This document shows positions 17,528-26,902 of a stretch of DNA of 64,000 nt, in pieces. The notes under the pieces are model-generated. The model searched no databases, was not told where the DNA came from, and saw only the letters and a list, made by a program, of their open reading frames with translations. Position 1 is the first letter of the stretch. The number at the start of each line of letters is the position of its first letter. Position numbers and translations under genes: made by a program. The stretch is from contig NC_067203.1 in NCBI RefSeq assembly GCF_026262505.1, forward strand, positions 4,030,001 through 4,094,000, read 5' to 3'. Source of the stretch: Trichomonas vaginalis G3 (Eukaryota; Parabasalia; Trichomonadida; Trichomonadidae).

Positions 17528-18388
17528 TCAGTACTTTTTCAGCACTTTTCCGTAGTTGTATATGAAAGACAATTCGAGATAAAAGTCGTAGTACAATGGT
17601 ATAATATGCTGCACACCGTTTGTTGTGAACCAAACTTGAAAGTCAGAGAAACTGTTACTAGGTGGTTCGTAGAATTTAGAAGCAAAGTCATAAAAGTCCT
17701 TACCAATACATAGAAAACTATTGTTGCTTGAACTGAAACTTGCATGACACATAACATTTTGAGGGTCAAACACGTTTCTATAAACTGTCAAATCTGCTGG
17801 TGGACGTATAAATTTAAACGGACCGTCAGGTGGCAATGGTTCGTTCTGGTTTAGTAACCGAAGAAATTGTGCCCAAGAACGTTTGTCTACTTCCCAAAAT
17901 AAAAACTGTGTACTTCTTGGAGGGTTAATTTCAATCCTTTGAAATGAAACGGTGGAATTCATCTTGTTGTATTCTAGTTTCAGATAGTATGTTCCATTTA
18001 GTAAAGAGTCGTATTTTTCTTGAAATTCCCAATAATATTTGTTCATTTGAGTTTGAAAGTCATTTAGAGTTTTCTCAAGACTTTCGTCTGAACGAACTGT
18101 AAAGATTCTCATTTCGTCAAATTTGTCTATTAGACCATCAGAACCTTCATACTGCCCATGAAAATATACTACGAACATAAAAGCGTTAGTTCTTTTTGAA
18201 AACAAAACTCTTCTAAATCCTATTGCCTTTGCATCTGAAGGACTTTGAAGCCAACGAATTGGATAGTCAAACCTGTATGAACGGGATGAAATTTCTTCAT
18301 CTGAAATATTTCTACCGGCATTTGTAAAGATATAGTCTAACGGTTTTGTATCTGCTACTTTTGTTCTTTGTTTTTCAACCTGAAACAT
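17528..18388 (-). CDS. Conserved element protein, 286 aa, with a decayed paralogue
   Basis: Soluble, aromatic-rich, beta-rich protein; not recognised. The N-terminal part has KPLDYIFTNAGRNIS and YRFDYPIRWLQSPSDAKAIGFRR, and the C-terminal part SFSDFQVWFTTNGVQHIIPLYYDFYLELSFIYNY. Both blocks recur in the frameshifted gene at 24342-25188 (for example YRFDYPLRWLRDPS and SISDFQVWFTTDG), so E1 holds two copies of one family. The beta-rich character would fit a virion surface or accessory capsid protein; this is inference. The start has a T-rich box (TATTTTTAATATATTAA). Confidence 0.75.
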   Translation of the reverse strand: MFQVEKQRTKVADTKPLDYIFTNAGRNISDEEISSRSYRFDYPIRWLQSPSDAKAIGFRRVLFSKRTNAFMFVVYFHGQYEGSDGLIDKFDEMRIFTVRSDESLEKTLNDFQTQMNKYYWEFQEKYDSLLNGTYYLKLEYNKMNSTVSFQRIEINPPRSTQFLFWEVDKRSWAQFLRLLNQNEPLPPDGPFKFIRPPADLTVYRNVFDPQNVMCHASFSSSNNSFLCIGKDFYDFASKFYEPPSNSFSDFQVWFTTNGVQHIIPLYYDFYLELSFIYNYGKVLKKY

Positions 18389-18429
18389 TTAATATATTAA
18401 AAATATATGGTTTTAAAAACGTTTTAAAA

Positions 18430-18482
18430 TGGTATGCAATGTTTTACTTCATGCAATGTTTTACTTCATGCAATGTTTTATT
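18430..18482. repeat. 17-bp tandem repeat at the 3' end of the PolB remnant
   Basis: ATGCAATGTTTTACTTC is repeated head to tail about three times, covering the stop region of the last polymerase fragment. Confidence 0.85.
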
Positions 18483-20602
18483 TCTGTGCCGTCTTCAAGC
18501 ACACCCCAGTACTTACGCTTGGAGAGGACATGAACTTCGGAAAATACCTTATCTAGCTTAAAACAGCCCATCTTCTCACCGACCATACCCATTTCAATGA
18601 GTTTGTTGTATCCTTCTTCGTTCGTCATGAGTGCGTCAATGTTCTCATAGTAAACCTTCACTTTCGATTTGACTTCGGAGAAGAATTTGTTGTACTCGTC
18701 AAGGACTGCTTTTGCGAACTGAGGGTAAGACCAATGTTCGACAATAGGTTTTAATGTGGTTACTAAGCCACTTTCACCTTCGGTAAATTCGTATTTCAAA
18801 ACAAAAGGAGAAAACCTTTCAACAAAGTTGTCGACCTTCTCATAATGTTTCTCTTCATCTCTTGAGGTTTTTTAATGGAATACCCCCATGTCGAATTCAT
18901 AAGCAATTTTAATGTCATTGCAAGTTTGGGGTTTGAAGCTTTCCTAATATCATACAGTTGTTTGTATGACTTTTCCAACTGTATAGTTCCTTCCCGGGAA
19001 CTCACCATCTTCGTTTGGAATTCCAGTCGGGATAATATTGGACGAACCTCATGTATGCGGCGTTAAGGTCGACATAGTAATATTTTTTCATCTGAGTCGA
19101 ACTTATCGCATCCAATCGGACCAGTTTTTGGAAATTCAAGCGAGTCTCTTATCTCTGAGAAACTTCTCCTGTTATCTCATAAACATCGTCGAAGCAACCT
19201 GTTTCATATAAAACCTTCTGACCTAACTCTGATGCTCTCCAATACAATTTGACGTCGATTGGATGTCTCAATGGAGTTTGTTTATAGCATCTTGAAGTTC
19301 TTGCAACCTCATTGGAAGTTCTTCTGGTTCAGGTTGGTATCCGAACAATCCAACTCCTTTTGGAACTGTGTACTTCTTTTGTACTAGAACTTTGTCTGGA
19401 ACAACTTTTGGTCTTGCTAACAGTGAAAAGTTTGTTTCGTCTTTGGTACAAAACTTTCTGTCAGCTTGTCATCTGGAATCGGTTCCAACAAACCTTTCTC
19501 GAAAAGAATGTTAACAGCTCTGACAATGTTGCACTTGCCTTTTCCGAACAATGGGTTTGTAAGACTTTCGTTCAACATGAAGTGGTTGTGGACAAGTACA
19601 ATCTTCAACCATGGTAAGTCTTGTCAACAACATAGTCGTCATGTGAAGAACCTTTAGCTGTAGGTATGTTGACTCGGATATTCACATTTGCCAACGGTGC
19701 AATCTTGTCAATTGAACCTCGAGAATGTACCTTGTCTTCACACATGACTCAAGATACTTCATCTTCTCATCTGTAACAAGACCAGAGTTCCTGAGACATG
19801 TAAGAATGCAAGGTTCGTTGACAATTTTTTCAATTGAATTGTAATTCCATACCTTGTCAAGTCAATGTCAGACTTATTTCTGAACGGAAGTATCCAGCAT
19901 GTTGTCTGACTGCTTGAGGGTTAGGTTGATACATTCGAACTTCACGCTTACAATTCCTTCAATTGCATTCAAAATATCAGTCGGAGTCAACCATTTGTCT
20001 CTCTTTGTAGTCTTGAAAGCGTCAAGAAGTTGTGCGGCTGTTGTGACATTGCCATGTGCATAGTAAATATGACCATCTAAATCTGTTACGGTTAGTCTGA
20101 GATTGTGTCCTTTCTTATTTCCGTCTTGTATGGCAGCAAGTACACCCATGAAGCCTTCTTTGTTCTTCCTTCGTCAAAGTTTACTGTAAAGGTTCGACCA
20201 GATGTAATTTGACTTCTAACTTCACGATACTTTTCATATGCATATCTTGTTCTTTCCATGGGCATGACCATCCTCTGCACTACCTTTTTTCCTTCTCAAA
20301 GGATGCAATTGTTCGTCATGTTTCCAGTAGAATCTGGCAAAGCCGTCGTGTCCTTCAACTTGAGGTTCACTAACATCGAAAGGCATGTCCATAAGACGTT
20401 CTTCTTCTAACCTCTCTAGTCTGTTTGGATAATTTGCACGTGCTGTTTCCAAATCCATTTCGTAGCGAAGACCAGACAATTTGTCATAGACTTTTATGGG
20501 TCTTCCCTTCCTATATTTAAACTTCTTCGAAACTCTCCAACCATATCTTTGCAACTCTGCTTTTATTCTAGCAGATTTTCTATCCATTCTATACGGGGGC
20601 AT
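18461..20602 (-). pseudogene. polB-like: Decayed protein-primed family B DNA polymerase (E1)
   Basis: Leftward remnants of a roughly 700-residue polymerase in shifting frames. Motif A appears as YYYVDLNAAYMRF near 19060, motif B as LKLLMNSTWGYSIKKP at about 18890, and motif C as VYYENIDALMTN near 18645 (N where the first catalytic D is usual). The first fragment (20602-20234) is intact and basic (MPPYRMDRKSARIKAELQRYGWRV). At least six frameshifts or stops lie between. Family members copy linear element genomes from a terminal protein. No HNH module is seen here, unlike E2 and E3. The broken frame means E1 cannot now supply its own polymerase, unless another copy does. Confidence 0.8.
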
Positions 20603-20635
20603 TTTTATAAAAATAAAAAAATATTTTTTTTCTCT

Positions 20636-21007
20636 TTACTTAACATAACCGCCTGCTGCCATAAGTCTTTGACGCCAACCCATACCAGCTAATGAAGGTT
20701 GACTTGGTTTAGTATTGAAACTAAACTTTGGTTTTGGTTTATCTTCAGTTTTTGGTTTTTCTTCTTCTATCGGTTTTTCGTCACTTTTCGGTTCCTCTGA
20801 CTTTTCCCCACCTGCAGGAACAGTTGTGTCGTCAACATCTTCATAAATATCATATGCCATCTGTTTTTGTTTTCCTTTCAACTTTTTGTGTTTGTTGTAA
20901 AGTTTAGAATATTTCGACTCTAAGTCAATGAGATGTTCTATAATGAACTGTTGATCGGTGAAGTAAACTTTTCCATCTGTTGTCTCATAAACTCCTTCAG
21001 ACTTCAA
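20636..21007 (-). CDS. Hypothetical element protein with proline/acidic linker
   Basis: A 123-residue protein with a helical N-terminal third (FIIEHLIDLESKYSKLYNKHKKLKGKQKQ), a KPEEK-type charged linker with repeated PK/EEKPK, and a short conserved-looking end (GMGWRQRLMAAGGYVK). Not recognised. Its ATG overlaps the stop of the 21219 gene by 4 bp, suggesting a co-transcribed pair. Confidence 0.65.
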   Translation of the reverse strand: MKSEGVYETTDGKVYFTDQQFIIEHLIDLESKYSKLYNKHKKLKGKQKQMAYDIYEDVDDTTVPAGGEKSEEPKSDEKPIEEEKPKTEDKPKPKFSFNTKPSQPSLAGMGWRQRLMAAGGYVK

Positions 21008-21219
21008 TATTTTATTTGTGAGAGTCTGTTTCTTTTTGAGATACTAGCCGTTCCATTTCTATGAAAAGTGACTTTGTAGTTAGGGTTTGTATTTCCAGAC
21101 CTGGCACTTTCTATTATTGAATTTTTCTCTTCATCTGTAAGTTCTTTGACAGGTTTTGACAATGGTTCTGAACTTTTTGTTTGTGGTGTCAAATCTACCG
21201 TTTCAACTTCTTCGGTCAT
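21004..21219 (-). CDS. Small hypothetical element protein (71 aa)
   Basis: A short hydrophilic protein: a T/E/K-rich N-terminus, then PNYKVTFHRNGTASISKRN. It starts after TTTTTACTGAGATGAA. The same leader precedes the next small gene (21393), so these small genes share a regulatory sequence. Not recognised. Confidence 0.6.
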   Translation of the reverse strand: MTEEVETVDLTPQTKSSEPLSKPVKELTDEEKNSIIESARSGNTNPNYKVTFHRNGTASISKRNRLSQIKY

Positions 21220-21237
21220 TTCATCTCAGTAAAAATT

Positions 21238-21393
21238 TTAGTTTGGTTTGTTTTCAACTGGTTGTTGTTGTTTTTTAAGTCGGTCTAAAACTTCCTGAGG
21301 TATAGGGAGGACTTGACAAACACGTGGTGGTGTAACTGCTGGAAGCCGACAAATCCATCTTGAACCCATTTGTCTCAATGCTGTATTGTTCAT
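21238..21393 (-). CDS. Very small element protein (51 aa)
   Basis: A 51-residue frame starting MNNTALRQMGSRWICRL and ending with a Q-rich tail (KKQQQPVENKPN). The start has the same TTTACTGAGATGAA leader as the neighbour at 21219, and the spacing between genes is 18 bp. No domain is recognised. The shared leader is the main evidence that it is a gene. Confidence 0.55.
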   Translation of the reverse strand: MNNTALRQMGSRWICRLPAVTPPRVCQVLPIPQEVLDRLKKQQQPVENKPN

Positions 21394-21453
21394 TTCATCT
21401 CAGTAAAAAAATTTACATTCCCCACGTTTGAGGCGGTTGCGGTTGGTTGTTGT

Positions 21454-21811
21454 TTACCACTGTTGTGCATGGTTATATCCTCTGTTAAAGAATCTTTCAC
21501 CTTGGTCCATATAGTGCCCTGCTTGGTTATAGTAGTCATTTGCTTTGTTATAGTAGTTTCCTGCTTGTCTTCCTACATTGTCCATCCATCCTTGAACTTT
21601 TCCTCTTGTTTCAGGATTTGGAATAAGATTTGCTGCATCTCGTGCTACATCCCAACCTTTCTGTACAGTTTGTATAATAGGCTGTGCTTTCTCTTCAGTA
21701 TACCTAATGTACTCAAAATCTTCCTTCCAATTCCAAATGCACCTCTGGCTAGTGTTCCCACTGCGGGCAAAATCTGGATGCAACTCCTGCTAATGCGCCA
21801 AATAAACCCAT
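21454..21811 (-). pseudogene. Frameshifted protein with amphipathic, glycine-rich N-terminus
   Basis: The ATG at 21809-21811 begins MGLFGALAGVAS. The frame then shifts more than once through a basic, glycine-rich stretch, and the rest is open to 21454, with KGWDVARDAANLIPNPETRGKV and a Y/Q/N-rich tail. An amphipathic small N-terminus is typical of membrane-active minor virion proteins such as adenovirus pVI-class; similar N-termini occur at 25435, 51349 and 51824. The role is inferred. Confidence 0.5.
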
Positions 21812-21827
21812 TTCTTATGGGTTAAAA

Positions 21828-22785
21828 ATGACGAATCCAAACAAGGACCCTATGTTTCTAAGGCAACAAAGAAAGCACTCATGATAAAAATCTTTAGTTC
21901 AACACCAAATGCTTGGTTTATGGATATCTTGGAAAACATTCCGAGGTATAGAGAAGATGGACCACCATACTGGTTAAATTTGTTGGTCAAAACACAAGAT
22001 ACTGTGAAGCCATACCATTACAGTCCAAAATATTTTAGATGTAAAAACTGCTTTGACAATATTCGTTGACAAATACCATCCAAAAAACTGACATCTGACT
22101 GTGAAAGTTCTTTCAAATCAGATGATATTAAAAAACTATCTGCGTTCAAAAAATGTAAACCAATATTTCATTGTCGACCAAAACCATTCTGCTCTTGGTG
22201 TCATTGACAGTTGTATAAAAATCTTAAGAGACTTAAACCAACCACAAAGGTGGTGAAGCAAATGAAATGTCATATGACGACAAATACAGACATTTCTCCA
22301 TGGCAAAGATGAGACAAGTTTTAAATATTTACAATACCCGTAAACAAAAAGGTTGGGAAACCACCCCCCGAAGAAATGAAAAACAACCCCGACTTAGAGA
22401 AAGACTATATATTTAATAGTTTAGTCAAAAGAGACAAACAAGAAAGAATGCCAGGCTTCAAACTTAAGAAAGGCGACAAAGTAAAAATAGAAATACCTAA
22501 ACGCGACCCATATGAAAATACTATTGACTATGACAACATGGGAACTCGACAGGTACTCACGTTCGTGTTCGTAAAAATAGAAGAAAGTATACAAGAGAAT
22601 ATTATGAAGTTTTAGGCAAACATGGCAAAATGTACACACTGCAAGCAGAAGATAAAAACTACTATTGTCAGACCTCGTTTCAAACTTGTCAAAGTTCAAG
22701 GTGGTATACTTTTCAAAGACAGTTCCTAACAAATATAAAGACAACTCCTGACGAATATGCTAAAGAAGTTGAAAATGACGACTAA
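21828..22785 (+). pseudogene. Decayed Maverick RVE integrase (E1)
   Basis: Rightward remnants in shifting frames. AWFMDILEN holds the first catalytic Asp, then FVDKYHPKKLTSDCESSF the second, and ALGVIDSCIKILRDL stands at the third position (Asp instead of the usual Glu). A C-terminal SH3/chromodomain-like segment follows (FKLKKGDKVKIEIPKRDP), and the end is YTLQAEDKNYYCQ. Multiple 1-2 nt shifts and stops. The intact E2 homologue is at 38277-39791. The last codons overlap the end of the convergent fibre gene. Confidence 0.75.
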
Positions 22786-24323
22786 GCAATTCTATACCAT
22801 GCGTAAACTGTCATGTAAGGTGGCATGTAGTCTTTACTTTGTCCGTTGTTTGTGTATATCCTGTAACGCGATGTGTATGGTTTCCATCTCCCTGAGTGTC
22901 ACTCCAGTAACAATTTTATAGCAAACTGAACGTCGTCTTTAACATCATATCCTTTACCTTTTTCAAGGCGTGCCAATCCCAAAATTTATGCTTATGCCAA
23001 CCTGCTTGAGATGTACTTAAATCTACGTAGTGACTGTGTGCAGGTAGGTTTTCACCTGAAATCGTTTTACTTCCGCCTGTTTCCTTTGAAGAGTTTGCAC
23101 AATACAAAAAACCTGTCGACTATTTGAGTCCAAGTTCCGAGACCAAGTACTACTTCTGGTCTGGTAGAGTTCATTGACGTATAAATAGAGCCTATAGGAT
23201 ATAATGTTTGAAGTATTTCTGTCTTTAATGTTTGAAGCTCTGTTTTGTCTGCTTTCTTGTCATATAAATCTTGAGCAGTGAATTTAGTATTATGTTCATC
23301 CTTCATGACATAAACATCTTTACATCTAATGTTTCTCATCGTCGTTATGTCGTCATCCGATGTTAAACCTTGTGGAAAGTTAGGAGGTTTACAATATATT
23401 GCATCCCCACCAGTTTCTTCAACCGTTCCTTCAATACTTTCTATAGCAACAGTTGCGAAGAAATCGTGTGTATGTCCAACGTCACTTTTCCTGTTTAAGG
23501 TTTCTTGTAAGTTTGTAATATTTGCAATGGTATGTGTATGGTTCTTATCCGCTTTAAGGTCTAAACATCCTGAAACCCACCCTGTATTGGCTTTACCTTC
23601 TAAAATCTTCGATGTCCGTTCATTATACCATTCAACCCTTTCTTTAATTTCATTGTCTTTTTCATCCACATATTCCTTATCTGCCTTCTTCACTAACGCA
23701 CTAGCCATACAACCCCTATCTACCTTCTCCTCTAACTCACTGTTGACATATGTTTTGTCAGCTTTCTTTTCAAGGCTAACGTTTAAGTCTGTTATTTCAG
23801 ATATAGAATGTGTATGTCCAACGTCACTTTTCCTGTTTAAGGTTTCTTGTAAGTTTGTAATATTTGCAATGGTATGTATATGAGTCTTTTTAGAATATTC
23901 GTTTTCAGCTCTTGTCACTTCACTTGACATTTTATTGTCAACATATGTTTTGTCCGCTAGTTCAGGATGAGTATGTTCTTTCGTTGCATATGTTGCATCT
24001 GCTCTGTCATGTTCTTCTTGAACTTTTTCAATGACATACTCTTTGTCAGCTTTGTTGTCAACATCTGCTTTCAAAAGAAGTTCAGATATAGGTTTCTCGT
24101 TTAAAGTTCCTTTTGTTGGATTTACACAGACAGTATGGTTCTTACTGTCTTGAAACAGAAACTCGTCTGTCATTGGGTTTATCGTCAGTTTTAAGTTTCC
24201 TTCTTTCAATGACTCAGATATCTTAGAATAGTTTGAAAAGTTTGTTGTGTTCTTATTTAGAGCTTGTATAATGAGTTGTCGGTTGTGTTGTATTTCTCTC
24301 ATAGACGCTGTTTCATTTGACAT
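22782..24323 (-). pseudogene. Fibre protein with phage tail-collar-like C-terminus, frameshifted (E1)
   Basis: Open from 24323 to about 23100 (418 residues), then two frame changes before the end at 22782. Repeats of a KADKEYV/KADKTYV unit and of HTHTIANITNLQETLNRKSDVGH make a fibrous shaft. The C-terminus has LYPIGSIYTSMNSTRPEVVLGLGTWTQI, then TGGSKTISGENLPAHSH, and ends DYMPPYMTVYAWYRI. This is the collar/fibre-tip pattern known from phage tail fibres and baseplates. The E2 homologue (43771-45909) is intact and very similar at DNA level. Likely a receptor-binding spike of the particle. Confidence 0.85.
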
Positions 24324-24341
24324 TTTTATTCTAGATAAAAT

Positions 24342-25188
24342 ATGCTTCCAATAGAAAAAGAAAATTCAAGAGTTGCTACAACTAAACCATTAGATGAACT
24401 TTTTACGAATGTCGGTCAAAAGTTTGAGACAGAGACCGTAAAGCATGAAGGCTATCGTTTTGACTACCCGTTAAGATGGCTAAGAGACCCATCCGTCACA
24501 AAAGCTATTGGCTTTCGTAGAATGAAGTTCATTTCAGAAGCCATACATGGTTTCCCATTTACAGTCGGTTTTGAAATTCGATACTATAACAAAGAAAAAC
24601 GTATGTATGAGAAATTTGAACAGGGAAAACTTTTACAAGTTAGTTTGCTTGTAAACTTAGAAACAACTCTTCAAGTTTTCAAGAAAAATAAACGATATCT
24701 ATCTCGAATATGCAAAACAGTACAACATTGACGAGAGAGAGTACCATCTCGATATTATATATGACAGGAAAAATGCAACTGTTAAAATCAATAGAATAGA
24801 AGACCTTGGAGAAAACGTTTATATTTCTACAAAATATAACAACTTGGCATGGTATAGATTTATGAGGATGTTAAATCAGCCTGCAGAATATCCAGTACAC
24901 CCGGACTTTTATGAAGTCGAAAACCCTAATGGAACATATGAAAATATTTTCGACCCAGATGCTATTATTGTTCATGCTTCATTTTCTGGTGCGCAAAACT
25001 CTTTTTTATGCTTGGCAAATGACTTTTACGAAAAACCTACAAAGCTATATGAACCACCAAGTGGAAGTATTTCAGACTTTCAAGTATGGTTTACTACAGA
25101 TGGAAGAAAAAGAATAATTCCATTATACCATGTGTTTTACTTAGAACTTAGTTTCATATACAACTACTATCGAACGGTAAAAATATAA
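24342..25188 (+). pseudogene. Frameshifted paralogue of the 286-aa protein
   Basis: The first frame (24342-24731) matches the N-terminal half of the gene at 17528-18388 (KPLDELFTNVGQ, YRFDYPLRWLRDPS, AIGFRR). After a shift in an A-rich stretch near 24685 the second frame continues to 25188 with SISDFQVWFTTDGRKRIIPLYHVFYLELSFIYNY. It is divergent from the fibre gene, with 18 bp between starts containing TTTTTATTCTAGATAAAA. A single indel could be a lesion or an assembly error. Confidence 0.75.
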
Positions 25189-25192
25189 TTTT

Positions 25193-25435
25193 TTAATACG
25201 GTTGAGGTGTTGGATTTGGTTGCCAACTTGACTGTGGTGCAGGTTCAGGCTGTTGTATTACAGGAGCTTGTTCTTCTGGTTCAGGGTCTTTAGGTATAAT
25301 ACCAACGAACTGACCTACTCTTTTACCAATATTTTTGACTCCGTTCCAAATTCCTCTTCCTACGGTTTTTATTCCATTCCATATACCTCTTCCAACATTT
25401 CGAAAGAAGTTTCCAATACTACTGAAGAAACCCAT
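25193..25435 (-). CDS. Small amphipathic virion-type protein (E1)
   Basis: An 80-residue protein. The N-terminal half repeats an amphipathic pattern (FFRNVGRGIWNGIKTVGRGIWNGVKNIGKRVG) with W, I and V on one face and R/K on the other; the tail is proline/glutamine-rich. Small proteins of this kind in adenovirus-like and Maverick genomes help release particles across membranes. Function here is inferred from the pattern only. Compare 51349-51564 and 51588-51824 in E2. Confidence 0.65.
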   Translation of the reverse strand: MGFFSSIGNFFRNVGRGIWNGIKTVGRGIWNGVKNIGKRVGQFVGIIPKDPEPEEQAPVIQQPEPAPQSSWQPNPTPQPY

Positions 25436-25452
25436 TTACTATATGTAAAAAT

Positions 25453-25815
25453 CTAATGTCCACCTAGTCTCTTACGTTTCCTGTTGAGTTCCATAGCATT
25501 CTTTAACTGGAGCTCATACATTCTGTTTCTCCTCTGGTAGAAAACATATTCTGGGTCAACTCCTGTGTTCGCGTCATCTGCATAAAGTTGTTTATATCCC
25601 ACTTCAGGGTTTGTATAAAACTCTTTCCATCTCATATTTGCATACCATGGTGGCAAACCTAACGCAGCGTCATTTGACATGGCAGTTTGCATTTGTACAT
25701 CTGTTGGCACTTGACCATAGTTTGCCATTGCAGTTTGTATTCTAACTTCATTTGGAATATTCTCTGGGTTTGGTTGTCCAGGTTGCTGTGCATTCGCTAA
25801 GTTCTGTGCGTCCAT
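25453..25815 (-). CDS. Hypothetical element protein with a repeated sequence
   Basis: A 120-residue protein with a repeated segment (NEVRIQTAMANYGQ and TDVQMQTAMSNDAA, about residues 27-52) and a basic C-terminus (MELNRKRKRLGGH). Soluble, unrecognised. It begins after TATTTTTATCTAATATTAA. Its first 68 bp overlap the tail of the 25969 gene. Confidence 0.6.
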   Translation of the reverse strand: MDAQNLANAQQPGQPNPENIPNEVRIQTAMANYGQVPTDVQMQTAMSNDAALGLPPWYANMRWKEFYTNPEVGYKQLYADDANTGVDPEYVFYQRRNRMYELQLKNAMELNRKRKRLGGH

Positions 25816-25969
25816 TTAATATTAGATAAAAATATCTCTTACGAGTACATATACTGAAATTTGCAGGCATTGGTTCATCTTCATATTCTCTGTACTTTTC
25901 TGCCACGTCAAATAAATAAATGACACAATGGAAAAAACCTAAAACAAGTAGTCCTATTTCAAACCACAT
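25748..25969 (-). CDS. Small membrane protein (73 aa)
   Basis: One N-terminal hydrophobic helix (MWFEIGLLVLGFFHCVIYLF) is followed by an acidic/basic tail. The upstream leader is TTTTATTAGTAAGTAA. The last 23 codons overlap the next gene, so the C-terminus may have been extended past an older stop. Possibly an envelope-associated or membrane-linked protein; not recognised. Confidence 0.5.
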   Translation of the reverse strand: MWFEIGLLVLGFFHCVIYLFDVAEKYREYEDEPMPANFSICTRKRYFYLILNGRTELSECTATWTTKPREYSK

Positions 25970-26012
25970 TTACTTACTAATAAAATTTCTTTGTTATGAC
26001 ACTTTCTCCAGT

Positions 26013-26769
26013 TTATAGACCTCTCTCATATTCTATCTTGTCATATATAAACTCATAGTCATGTATGTCCTCTAACCATCTCATGACACTTTCCAAACCA
26101 CTTTTATCGGATGTAAAGTAAAAGCATGGATGGTTATGTAAAACGTCTAAAGTTTCTAAAGAGTCTCTCAAAGTCCAGTCTACTTGGTATTGAAAATCCC
26201 ATGTGTTATAGAACGGCGGGTCCACTATAAAGAAAACATTTTCCTTGTCTTTATATTTTTCATACAACTCTGTCCAATGACATCTCACAAACTCTATACC
26301 CTCAATATATTTTTCTATGTTCTCTTTGAAAACATTTGTATAGTTAAGATATAAAACTTTTGACATAAGTGTTTCAATGTCATGAACTCTTATAGCACCA
26401 CTATATAATAGTCTAGAGATATACTATCCAGTCAATATACTCTGCCTTTTTCAAAACCTCTCTGACAGTATTTTTCTTATCTAATGGTATACGTTCCATC
26501 TTACCTATAGGTATCTTTTCTTTTAACTCTTTCAATATTTTGTTTGTGTCTGGTATATGTTTGAGACGGTTCATATAGTTGTCGAAGTCATTGCATATAA
26601 TCTTTGAGTCAGGAAATACAGTATGGCACAAATGGGATATATAGAAACTTCCACCGAACAAATCTACAAATGTTAGACCATTCGGTAGTTTCTTAAGTTC
26701 TCTCAATAGAATATCTTTACATCTACTCTTATTTCCAAAGAAGGGTAACGGTGGTTTTGTAAAATTCAT
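26013..26769 (-). pseudogene. Dam/D12-class DNA N6-adenine methyltransferase, frameshifted
   Basis: First part (26769-26413): KPPLPFFGNKSR, the SAM-binding start of D12-class methyltransferases, then FVDLFGGSFYISHL. The frame ends at 26413; a short stretch in another frame bridges to the second part (26366-26013), which holds the catalytic NVFFIVDPPFYNT (DPPY-type, here DPPF) and a late FYFTSDKSGLESV. A length of about 250 residues fits the family. It would methylate adenine in element or host DNA. One frameshift, so its activity is doubtful. Confidence 0.8.
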
Positions 26770-26820
26770 TTTATATATATAATAAAAATGTTTTTTCCTG
26801 AAAAGTGACAAAATTTCTTA

Positions 26821-26857
26821 GGGGCTAGAGGGCACGAAGTGCCTGGAAGCCCCACTA

Positions 26858-26898
<41 letters not shown>
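26821..26898. repeat. E1 right terminal inverted repeat
   Basis: GGGGCTAGAGGGCACGAAGT and the following bases to 26853 are the inverse of the palindrome at 2426-2457, then ACTACC and a T-run to 26898. The order (palindrome, six-base spacer, homopolymer, host) mirrors the left end. Confidence 0.85.
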
Positions 26899-26902
26899 CT
26901 GC
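26898..26902. repeat. Target site duplication of E1, right copy (TCTGC)
   Basis: TCTGC follows the T-run and matches 2385-2389. The downstream host codons continue in the same phase as the upstream half-gene. Confidence 0.7.

Larger units (their letters stand above)
2390..26898. mobile_element. Maverick/Polinton-like element E1 (about 24.5 kb)
   Basis: The element is defined by terminal homopolymers (A-run at 2390-2419, T-run at 26860-26898), inverted palindromic repeats just inside them (2426-2457 and 26821-26853) and a TCTGC duplication. It interrupts one host reading frame. It encodes a capsid module (large coiled-coil protein, major capsid, conserved small proteins, packaging ATPase), an SF3 helicase, KilA-N proteins, and decayed PolB, integrase, fibre and adenine methyltransferase genes. 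The first 12.4 kb is mostly rightward with intact frames. The rest is mostly leftward and rich in repeats and broken genes. The ends differ from the AG-starting long repeats of E2, so it may belong to a distinct lineage. Confidence 0.85.

Noticed and set aside
23329-23883. Rightward 184-codon frame
   Set aside because: Antisense shadow of the repetitive fibre gene; the repeat structure keeps the frame open.
22782-24323. Bacteriophage prophage or bacterial contamination
   Set aside because: The phage-like tip is the only phage feature; surrounding genes are Maverick-type, base composition is uniform and host flanks are eukaryotic.
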